Below are positions 1-5,736 of a DNA stretch of 6,147 bases, piece by piece. The stretch covers positions 1 to 6,147 of the forward strand of contig SKOX01000135.1 in assembly GCA_007119835.1 (NCBI GenBank), read 5' to 3'. The stretch is from Paracoccaceae bacterium (GTDB taxonomy: Bacteria; Pseudomonadota; Alphaproteobacteria; Rhodobacterales; Rhodobacteraceae). The position numbers and the translations under genes were made by a program. The stretch's first letter is position 1. Each line of letters starts with the position of its first letter. The notes beneath the pieces were generated by a model. The model ran no database searches. It worked only from the letters and a program-made list of their open reading frames with translations, and was not told the origin of the DNA.

Positions 1-1790
1 CTCGGCAGGATGATGACCTGCTCGGGCGTGGCGCGGGTGACATGGACGCCGAGGCTCTCCTGCCAGCCGTTGCGGGCATGGGCGAGATACCCCTCGCCGG
101 CGGCGAGCGAGCGGGCGAGGCGGCCTGCGTCGAGCCGGTCGGCCCGGTCCTCGACGGAAGGAAGCGACGCGAAGGCGTAGGGTGCGGGCGGCCGGGGGAT
201 GGCCCAGTCGAGCGTGCCGCCCCGCCATGGGTCGCGCCGCGTGCGCTTGCCGTGGCGGATCTGCAGGAGGATGTCGACGAGGATCAGCGCGAAGCCCATG
301 GTCAGGATCATCCCGCCGATCGATGACAGGAGGTTGAGCCAGATCCAGCCCTCGTGCCCGGGATAGGTGAAGACCCGCCGCGGCATTCCGAGCATCCCGG
401 TCAGGTGCATCATGAAGAAGGTCATGTTGAACCCGATGAAGGTGATCCAGAAGGCCGGCACGGCGAGGCGGAAGACCGCCTCCCGCCCGGTGGCGAGCGG
501 CAGCCAGTAGTAGAGCCCGGCGATCAGCGGGAAGACGAAGCCGCCGATCAGCACGTAGTGGAGGTGGGCGACGACGAAGTAGGTGTCGTGCGCCTGCAGG
601 TCGAAGGGCACCATGGCGACCATGACGCCGGTGAGCCCGCCGAGGACGAAGATCCACAGGAAGCCGAAGACGTAGAGCATCGGCACGTCCCAGCGCGGCT
701 TCCCGTGCGCGAGCGTGGCGAGCCAGGCGAAGATCTGGATCGCGGTCGGCACCGCGACCGCCGCCGAGGCGAGCGAGAAGAAGGCGAGCGCCATGTGCGG
801 AATGCCGGTCGCGTACATGTGGTGCGCCCAGATCCCGAAGGACAGGAAGCCCATGGCGATGATCGCGGCCACGATGGCGCGGTAGCCGATCAGCGGCGTC
901 TGGGCATAGACCGGGATGAGCGTGGAGAGCACGCCGGCCGCCGGCAGGAAGATGATGTAGACCTCCGGGTGGCCGAAGAGCCAGAACAGGTGTTGCCACA
1001 GGAGCGGCGACCCCCCGCGCTCGGGATCGAAGAACGGCAGGCCGAAGGCGCGCTCGACCTCGAGCAGGATCGAGGCGAGGATCAGCGGCGGAAACCCGAG
1101 GATCATCATCACGGCAGTGACCAGGATGTACCAGCCGAAGATCGGCATCCGGGCGAGCGTCATGCCGGGCGCGCGCATCTTGAGGATCGAGACGACGAGC
1201 TCGACCGCGAGGGACATCGCCGAGATCTCGACGAAGGTGACGCCGAGGAGCCAGATGTCGGGATTGATGCCGGGCGAGAACGGCTTCGAGGACAGCGGCG
1301 TGTACATGAACCAGCCGCTGTCGGGCGCCGCGCCGAAGAACAGCGAGATCAGGAGGATCGAGCCGCCGAAGAAGTAGCACCAGTAGCCGAAGGCGGTGAG
1401 CCGCGGGAAGGCGAGGTCGCGGGCGCCGAGCAGCTTGGGGATGAAGTAGATCGCGAGCCCCTCGAGCATCGGGATCGCGAACAGGAACATCATGATGGTG
1501 CCGTGCATCGTGAAGACCTGGTTGTAGATCTCCGGTCCGATGAAGGCCGATTGCGGCGTCGAGAGCTGCGCACGCATGATCATCGCGAGCAGGCCGCCGA
1601 TGATGAAGAAGACGCCGGCTGTGATCATGAAGCGCAGGCCGAGCACGGTGTGGTTCACCGCGCTCGCCCTGCGCCAGCCGCGCCCCGGATCCCAGATGCG
1701 GGCGAGCGCCTTGTGCAGGCGAATGGGGTCGGTGCCGGTTGGATCGCTGCCGGTCGGCGCGGGCCGGCGCGAGGCGGGCGCGGCGGTCAT
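1..1790 (-). CDS. ctaD: Cytochrome c oxidase subunit I (aa3-type), C-terminus beyond left edge
   Basis: Catalytic subunit of the heme-copper oxidase in the cytoplasmic membrane; it reduces O2 to water at heme a3/CuB and pumps protons. The 596 visible codons run open to the left edge, so the gene is partial. Visible ligands: H96 in TMHG (low-spin heme), H274 of HPEVY (CuB, with E276 and the cross-linkable Y278), H323/H324 of HHM (CuB), H409 and H411 of the AHLHY motif (heme a3 and low-spin heme). The COX1 domain spans about residues 40-535. A soluble segment (DPWRGGTLDWA, then GYLAHARNGWQES) and the start of a further conserved stretch follow, which means an extended subunit I, possibly fused to subunit III or carrying extra helices (inference). 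Odd: Q352 replaces the K-channel lysine, and the D-channel asparagines are absent although D125 is kept. The ATG overlaps the coxB stop (ATGA) and has GGAG 8 bases upstream. Confidence 0.96.
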   Translation of the reverse strand, partial: MTAAPASRRPAPTGSDPTGTDPIRLHKALARIWDPGRGWRRASAVNHTVLGLRFMITAGVFFIIGGLLAMIMRAQLSTPQSAFIGPEIYNQVFTMHGTIMMFLFAIPMLEGLAIYFIPKLLGARDLAFPRLTAFGYWCYFFGGSILLISLFFGAAPDSGWFMYTPLSSKPFSPGINPDIWLLGVTFVEISAMSLAVELVVSILKMRAPGMTLARMPIFGWYILVTAVMMILGFPPLILASILLEVERAFGLPFFDPERGGSPLLWQHLFWLFGHPEVYIIFLPAAGVLSTLIPVYAQTPLIGYRAIVAAIIAMGFLSFGIWAHHMYATGIPHMALAFFSLASAAVAVPTAIQIFAWLATLAHGKPRWDVPMLYVFGFLWIFVLGGLTGVMVAMVPFDLQAHDTYFVVAHLHYVLIGGFVFPLIAGLYYWLPLATGREAVFRLAVPAFWITFIGFNMTFFMMHLTGMLGMPRRVFTYPGHEGWIWLNLLSSIGGMILTMGFALILVDILLQIRHGKRTRRDPWRGGTLDWAIPRPPAPYAFASLPSVEDRADRLDAGRLARSLAAGEGYLAHARNGWQESLGVHVTRATPEQVIILP

Positions 1791-2539
1791 CGCAGCGGCT
1801 CCGGCGCGAGGCCTTCGGGCGTGGGCTGGGTCTCGGGGGTCTGGGGCGGGAAGCCCTGCGGCTCGGCGAGGATCGCGGCCTCCATCTCGTCGGGCGGGTG
1901 GACCCGGACCTCGAAGCGCATGTCGGTGTGGCCGAGGCCGCAGAACTCGGCGCAGACGCCCTCGAGCCGCCCGGGCTCGTCGGCCTGCAGGCGCATGACG
2001 TTGACCTGACCGGGGATGTTGTCGCGCTTGGGCGCGACCCGCGGGATCCAGAAGGAGTGGATGATGTCGAGGCTGGTGAGCTCGACCTCGACCGGCTCGC
2101 CCGCCGGCAGGTGGATGATGTCGACCGTGGTGTGGCCGCCGTGGTCGGGATAATGGAAGCTCCAGAACCACATCTGGCCGACCACCTCGATCCGCACGGC
2201 GTCGCGCTCGGGCGTCGGCCAGATGCGCTCGCCGACCCAGAGCGAATAGGCCACGAGCGGCGGCAGGACGATGGCCGGCAGGCCGAGCCCGCCGTAGACG
2301 ATCCAGCGGTACGGGCCGACCCGCCGCCCCCAGGTCGGCCGCAGATAGACCATCGCGAAGAGGGCCATGACGAGCGCGAAGAGCACGAAGCCGCCCGCCG
2401 TCATGATCCAGAACATGTCGGCGACCACCGCCGCGGAGGGGCCGGCCGGGTCGAGCGTCGACAGCGGCCCGGAACAACCGGCCGCCCCGAGGGTAATTCC
2501 CCCGAGTTGGATCGCGCGGGCGCCGCGCTTACGTGGCAT
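1787..2539 (-). CDS. coxB: Cytochrome c oxidase subunit II, CuA-containing lipoprotein
   Basis: Subunit II accepts electrons from cytochrome c at the binuclear CuA site on the periplasmic side and passes them to subunit I. The protein is 250 residues. A basic N-terminus and a short hydrophobic stretch end in GAAGC, a somewhat relaxed lipobox with C22 as predicted lipidated residue. Two membrane helices follow (about 40-66 and 79-101), then the cupredoxin domain (about 115-220). The aromatic electron-entry motif is WFWSFHYP at 124-131. CuA ligands are all present: H161 in IIHSFW, then C196, E198, C200, H204 and M207 in CAEFCGLGHTDM. There is no heme c-binding CXXCH, so this is not a caa3-type fusion subunit. 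The tail (about 225-250) is Pro/Glu rich. ATG at 2539 is chosen because it retains the signal peptide; no Shine-Dalgarno is visible before it. It is translationally coupled to ctaD. Confidence 0.96.
   Translation of the reverse strand: MPRKRGARAIQLGGITLGAAGCSGPLSTLDPAGPSAAVVADMFWIMTAGGFVLFALVMALFAMVYLRPTWGRRVGPYRWIVYGGLGLPAIVLPPLVAYSLWVGERIWPTPERDAVRIEVVGQMWFWSFHYPDHGGHTTVDIIHLPAGEPVEVELTSLDIIHSFWIPRVAPKRDNIPGQVNVMRLQADEPGRLEGVCAEFCGLGHTDMRFEVRVHPPDEMEAAILAEPQGFPPQTPETQPTPEGLAPEPLR
1799..1802 (-). promoter_or_regulatory. Shine-Dalgarno of ctaD inside the coxB end
   Basis: Minus-strand GGAG lies 8 bases upstream of the ctaD ATG at 1790, within the last codons of coxB. Together with the ATGA overlap it supports translational coupling and fixes the ctaD start. 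Confidence 0.6.
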
Positions 2540-2543
2540 GGCA

Positions 2544-2550
2544 GAGGAGG
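2544..2550 (+). promoter_or_regulatory. Shine-Dalgarno of the DUF2231 gene
   Basis: GAGGAGG sits 7 bases before the ATG at 2558 and almost fills the 18-base gap to the coxB start. On the opposite strand the same bases are pyrimidine-rich, which leaves coxB without a visible ribosome binding site. Confidence 0.8.
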
Positions 2551-2557
2551 ACCGGGA

Positions 2558-3139
2558 ATGGCGAACACCGACATCGACTCGACGGGCGCCGGCAAGGCGG
2601 GGGCGGGCAAGGGCGGCGGCGGCGAGGTTTCCGACCGCACCGGCCCCGGGCCGGTCGTCGAGCACATCATCAGCCACAAGACCGAGTCCTACGTGGCGCT
2701 CTTCGGTCATCCGCTGCACGCCCAGACGGTGCATTTCCCGATCGCGCTCTCCTTTGCGGTCCTGGGGGCGGACGTGTTCTACTGGTACTCGGCGGATCCC
2801 TTCTGGCTGCGGGCGGGGCTCTGGGCGGCGGGCTTTGCCTTCGTCGCGGGGGTGGCCGCGGGCGTCTTCGGCACGATGGAGCTCCTGCTCGTCAGGGGTA
2901 TCCGGCTGCGGGTGGCGAGCTGGACGCACGCGATCGCGGCGGTCACGCTCATCGCCATCCTCGGCACCAACTGGGGCGTGCGCTTCACCGACCTCGACAA
3001 CACGCTGCCGCACGGGCTCATGCTGTCGATCCTCGGCGCGGTCTTCACCGGCGTCGCGGGCTGGCACGGGGGCAAGCTCGTCTATGACCATGGCATCGGC
3101 GTGATGATCGGTTCCAAGGTTACCTCGTCCAAGCGATGA
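2558..3139 (+). CDS. DUF2231 family membrane protein
   Basis: A 193-residue protein of unknown biochemical function. After a Gly/Ala/Lys-rich, probably disordered N-terminus (1-30), residues 50-182 match the DUF2231 pattern: GHPLHAQTVHFPIAL at 50-64 (H51, H54, H59), four predicted membrane helices (about 58-78, 84-112, 122-138, 152-170), H124 in the third helix, and the closing GWHGGKLVYDHGIGV at 168-182. The clustered membrane histidines would suit heme or metal binding, but that is inference. GAGGAGG lies 7 bases before the ATG, making the start secure. It is divergent from coxB by 18 bases and convergent with the HemJ/CopD-like gene, sharing 20 bases at the 3' ends. It is therefore transcribed separately from the oxidase genes around it. 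Its promoter must lie inside coxB; a poor candidate is TTGGAT (2507-2512) with TACGTG 17 bases further on. Confidence 0.9.
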   Translation: MANTDIDSTGAGKAGAGKGGGGEVSDRTGPGPVVEHIISHKTESYVALFGHPLHAQTVHFPIALSFAVLGADVFYWYSADPFWLRAGLWAAGFAFVAGVAAGVFGTMELLLVRGIRLRVASWTHAIAAVTLIAILGTNWGVRFTDLDNTLPHGLMLSILGAVFTGVAGWHGGKLVYDHGIGVMIGSKVTSSKR

Positions 3140-3662
3140 GCGCCTCGACCAGCGGGGCCACAACCGACTCCGCGAGCCATCCGGGCCGGGCGACGTCGCC
3201 CGCGATGGCGTCGAGGCTGATGATCGGCTTGGCGAGGACGAAGAACAGGATGCCGAAGACGCTGAGCGCGATCAGCGCCGTCATCGCCGTCGCGAAGGTG
3301 GGGCCGAGGCGGCCGTCGGGCGCGAAGGTCGAGGTGATCAGCAGCCCGACGCCGACATGGCAGGAGGCGAGCAGCGCGACGAAGTAGAGCTTCGTCGTGA
3401 ACCACACGAAGAAGGTGTCGCGCAGGAAGATCAGCGCGATCCCGGTCGCCACCGCCGCGAAGGCCGCCGGCGAGACGATCTGGATGTGCAGCGCCCGCAC
3501 CAGCCAGTGCAGCCGGTGCACCGTCGCGTCGTCGTAGCGCCGCCGCTGCACCAGCAGGAACGGCGTGGCGACGAGGCCCGATGCCCAGACGGAAATGGTC
3601 GCGATGTGGATGAACTTGATCATCCAGATCAGCATGTCAACGGTGTTGATGTCGGCGATCAT
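3120..3662 (-). CDS. HemJ/CopD-like four-helix membrane protein, neighbour of ctaG
   Basis: A 180-residue integral membrane protein with four predicted helices (about 10-38, 59-80, 88-110, 122-146) and a short C-terminal tail. The first helix carries WMIKFIHI with W13, K16 and H19, followed by a Trp/Gly/Pro pattern and a basic RRR loop. H49, H52 and H59 precede helix 2, and helix 3 has K91 and H102 (KLYFVALLASCH). This spacing resembles HemJ (protoporphyrinogen oxidase, W-x-I-K-x-x-H in helix 1 and K-(x)n-H in helix 3) and the related CopD family. I recognise the superfamily but not the exact function; heme binding through H19 and H102 is inferred. ATG overlaps the ctaG stop (ATGA), so the two are probably co-translated. 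Cytochrome oxidase assembly, heme or copper handling fits the neighbourhood. The 3' end overlaps the opposing DUF2231 gene. Confidence 0.8.
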   Translation of the reverse strand: MIADINTVDMLIWMIKFIHIATISVWASGLVATPFLLVQRRRYDDATVHRLHWLVRALHIQIVSPAAFAAVATGIALIFLRDTFFVWFTTKLYFVALLASCHVGVGLLITSTFAPDGRLGPTFATAMTALIALSVFGILFFVLAKPIISLDAIAGDVARPGWLAESVVAPLVEALIAWTR

Positions 3663-4378
3663 CGCCCGGCCGCACCCGGCTCCAGGATGCGCCGCCCGGC
3701 GAGGAGCGCCGCGGCGAGATAGGGCAGAAGCGCCGGCGCCCACATGATCAGCCCGCCGAGTTGCTGGTCGGCGAGCGGCGACAGGCCCCAGGGCGCGGTC
3801 GTGGCGAAATGCACGAGGTAGAGCGGCTCGGGCGCGAAGGTGAGCAGCGCGCCGAGCATGCCCATCTGCCCCACCGTCGCGATCAGCGCGGTGAGGCCCG
3901 CGATCGGGCGATCGGGCGCCATGAGGACGGCGCGCCACAGCGCCCAGGCCGAGGCCAGCAGCGTCACCTGCATGAGCCAGTAGCCCGACACGGTCACCAG
4001 CGCCCAGGAATAGGCGCCGGGCGCGTGCCAGGCCCAGACGATCGCCGCGTGCAGCATGACGAGGAGCGGCAGCGGCAGCCGGCCGGGACCCTTCGGCGGG
4101 AAGGCGAGCACGATGAGCGGTGCCACGCCGGCGATCAGCACGACATGGTGGACGACCCGCGCCGAGAAGAGCGCCGCTGTCAGCGCGCAGAGCGGCGAGA
4201 CGAAGATCAGCACCATCAGGCCGAGCGCCGACCAGCCTGCGGCCGAGGGCCGCCACGCCACCGCCGCCGCGAAGAGCGCGAGGCCCGCCAGGAGCGGCGG
4301 GTCGAGGTTCCACGCAAGCGCGATCTCCGCGGGCACCGGGGCCGGACCGCAATAGGCGACGTAGGGATCGGTCGTCAC
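3659..4378 (-). CDS. ctaG: Cytochrome c oxidase assembly factor, caa3-type CtaG family
   Basis: A polytopic membrane protein of 239 residues in the caa3_CtaG family (the Bacillus CtaG type, unrelated to the Cox11-type CtaG), which is required for formation of active oxidase and is thought to act on the copper centre. Characteristic features visible: SPLCALTAALFSARVVHH (61-78, with H77/H78), H110 and H118 in the WAWHAPGAYSWAL region, H190, and DQQLGGLIMWAPALLPY (204-220). About six to seven hydrophobic segments run through the chain. The start is GTG at 4378, supported by AGGAGGG 8 bases upstream. It is first of a two-gene unit with the HemJ/CopD-like gene (ATGA overlap), and lies close to coxB-ctaD on the same strand, separated by the antisense DUF2231 gene. 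Confidence 0.93.
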   Translation of the reverse strand: MTTDPYVAYCGPAPVPAEIALAWNLDPPLLAGLALFAAAVAWRPSAAGWSALGLMVLIFVSPLCALTAALFSARVVHHVVLIAGVAPLIVLAFPPKGPGRLPLPLLVMLHAAIVWAWHAPGAYSWALVTVSGYWLMQVTLLASAWALWRAVLMAPDRPIAGLTALIATVGQMGMLGALLTFAPEPLYLVHFATTAPWGLSPLADQQLGGLIMWAPALLPYLAAALLAGRRILEPGAAGR

Positions 4379-4734
4379 TCGGTTCGCCCTCCTGGGCGTG
4401 CTCGAGGGTTGCGGCGGGCTGCGGGTTGACGCGCCACTGCCAACGCCGCAGCCTCCGCCGGGTTCCGGTAGAAGGCCCCGCCGGCCCGCTTCGGCAGGCG
4501 CAGCTTCGCCCGGTCCGGGTCGGGTCCGGGCGGGCTCGCACGGCGCGGCTGCGGACGGGCATCGGGGAAAACCGTGTAGGCTTCACTGGCTCTGTCGGGC
4601 GGCCAGCATCTCCGGGAGCCGGCGCCGGGCGCGATCGGCCGGGGCCGAGGCTGACGGCGATGGCCGCGGGGGGCTCTTCCTCCCGGCGCGCCGCGGCGTT
4701 AGGCATGGGGCCCCGTCGCGTCCAGAGTGTCCCC
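4379..4734. other. Divergent intergenic region between ctaG and the DMT transporter
   Basis: About 356 very GC-rich bases between two divergent starts. It should hold the promoters for both, but I recognise no convincing -35/-10 pair on either strand: TTGACG at 4426-4431 (plus) and TTGGCA at 4443-4438 (minus) each lack a matching -10. On the minus strand a frame open from 4698 to the TGA at 4377-4375 overlaps the ctaG GTG (GTGA), but it has no ATG or placed Shine-Dalgarno, so I do not call a gene. The least GC-rich part, around 4566-4585, is the likeliest place for promoter elements. A loose 7-bp inverted repeat (4663-4669 with 4691-4697) and the tighter one at 4702-4739 lie near the transporter. 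Confidence 0.6.
4387..4393 (-). promoter_or_regulatory. Shine-Dalgarno deciding the GTG start of ctaG
   Basis: Minus-strand AGGAGGG lies 8 bases before GTG at 4378. No ATG in the same frame lies nearby, so this strong site identifies the GTG as the initiator. Confidence 0.8.
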
Positions 4735-4739
4735 ATGCC
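4702..4739. repeat. 9-bp perfect inverted repeat enclosing the transporter start codon
   Basis: Arms GGCATGGGG (4702-4710) and CCCCATGCC (4731-4739) are exact reverse complements around a 20-base spacer. Each arm contains an in-frame ATG (4705 and 4735) for the DMT transporter. It could be an operator for a dimeric regulator or an RNA hairpin covering the initiation site; both are inferences. Confidence 0.6.
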
Positions 4740-5736
4740 CCGCCTTACCGAGAACATGCGTGCCGCGGTCTTCATGATGGCAAGCATGGCGGGCTTTGCG
4801 CTCAACGACGCGCTGATCAAGACCACGGCCGGCGACCTGCCGCTCTTCCAGGCGATCTTCCTGCGCGGCGTCGTCGCCACCGCGCTTATCGCGGTGCTCG
4901 CGCTGCGGGCGGGCGCGCTCCGGCACCGGCTCGCGGGGCGGGACGGGCCGCTCGTGACGCTGCGCTGCATCGGCGAGATCGGCTCGACCTTCTGCTTCCT
5001 CACCGCGCTCTTCAACATGCCGCTCGCCAACGCGAGCGCGATCCTGCAGAGCGTGCCGCTCGCCGTCGCCCTCGGCGCCTCGGTCTTCCTGCGCGAGCCG
5101 GTCGGCTGGCGGCGCTACCTCGCCATCGGCATCGGCTTCGTCGGCGTGCTCGTCATCGTGCGCCCCGGTTCGGAGGGCTTCAACGTCTACGCGCTCTGGG
5201 CGCTCGGGGCGGTGGGGTTCATCGTGCTGCGCGATCTCACGACGCGGCGGCTCTCCCCCGGCATCCCGTCGCTGCAGGTCACCTTCCTCGCTGCCGCCGC
5301 GATTACCGGTGCGGCAGGCCTCATGAGCCTCTTCGGCGAGTGGCGGCCGGTCGCGCCGGTGCATGCCGGGGCGCTCACGCTCTCGGCGGTCTCGCTCAGC
5401 GTCGGCTACCTCTTCGGGGTGATGACCATGCGCCTCGGCGCCATCGGCTTCACCCAGCCGTTCCGCTACACGCTGCTGCCCTGGGCGATCCTGTTCGGGG
5501 TGCTGTTCTTCGGCGAGTATCCGGACGCCTGGATGCTCGCGGGCAGCGCCATCGTGATCGGCACCGGCCTCTTCACCTTCTACCGCGAGCAGGTGGTGGC
5601 GCGGGGAGAGGCGCGGGCGGCGCTCGCCAGCGGCACGGGACGCGGCGGCGCGACGGTCAGCCCCGCGCCTCCCGCCACGCCGCAAGGATCGCCCGGCCGG
5701 TCATCAGGTCGAGATGGGCGCCGCCGCCGTTCTTGA
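4735..5736 (+). CDS. DMT superfamily transporter, two EamA domains
   Basis: A 333-residue inner-membrane transporter of the drug/metabolite transporter superfamily with about ten helices. The first EamA repeat spans about residues 9-143: MMASMAGFALNDALIK opens it, LRG (43-45) and FNMPLANASAILQSVPL (93-109) lie inside, and FLREPVGWRR (118-127) marks its closing part. The second spans about 153-283 and includes the equivalent FFGEYPDAWMLAGSAIVIG (258-276). The substrate cannot be told from sequence; relatives export amino acids, purines or other metabolites. ATG 4735 is preferred over the in-frame ATG 4705 (adds 10 residues) and ATG 4756, because relatives usually begin just before the ENMR segment; none has a good Shine-Dalgarno. 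Residues after about 295 form a Gly/Pro/Arg-rich tail, the last 26 of them encoded antisense to the cyclodeaminase gene, so the tail is probably unconstrained. Confidence 0.92.
   Translation: MPRLTENMRAAVFMMASMAGFALNDALIKTTAGDLPLFQAIFLRGVVATALIAVLALRAGALRHRLAGRDGPLVTLRCIGEIGSTFCFLTALFNMPLANASAILQSVPLAVALGASVFLREPVGWRRYLAIGIGFVGVLVIVRPGSEGFNVYALWALGAVGFIVLRDLTTRRLSPGIPSLQVTFLAAAAITGAAGLMSLFGEWRPVAPVHAGALTLSAVSLSVGYLFGVMTMRLGAIGFTQPFRYTLLPWAILFGVLFFGEYPDAWMLAGSAIVIGTGLFTFYREQVVARGEARAALASGTGRGGATVSPAPPATPQGSPGRSSGRDGRRRRS

Noticed and set aside
354..2009. A 551-codon plus-strand open frame opposite ctaD and coxB
   Set aside because: It is Glu/Asp/Arg/His-rich with no recognisable domain and lies opposite clear oxidase genes. 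Such long antisense frames are expected from GC-rich codon bias.
1739..2557. Upstream in-frame extension of the DUF2231 frame
   Set aside because: This part is antisense to ctaD/coxB and has charged, non-membrane composition. The Shine-Dalgarno at 2544-2550 and the domain boundary point to the ATG at 2558.
2540..3163. Upstream extension of the coxB frame
   Set aside because: It is antisense to the DUF2231 gene and would bury the lipoprotein signal peptide; the ATG at 2539 gives a normal length.
3614..3634. TTGATCATCCAGATCAG resembling an FNR/FixK box
   Set aside because: The half-sites are 7 bases apart instead of 4, the second is imperfect, and the site is inside the coding start of the HemJ/CopD-like gene.
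4375..4698. Small minus-strand reading frame ending in a GTGA overlap with ctaG
   Set aside because: There is no ATG and no placed Shine-Dalgarno, and the TGA arises simply because the second ctaG codon begins with A. The sequence is Arg/Pro-rich like other shadow frames.
3663..5030. Long minus-strand frame continuing upstream of the HemJ/CopD-like gene
   Set aside because: It crosses ctaG in another frame and the intergenic region with Arg/Pro-rich low-complexity sequence; homology-like membrane sequence begins only at 3662.
4699..5685. A 328-codon minus-strand frame opposite the DMT transporter
   Set aside because: Highly charged, no domain, and opposite a well-supported ten-helix transporter; a GC-bias shadow.
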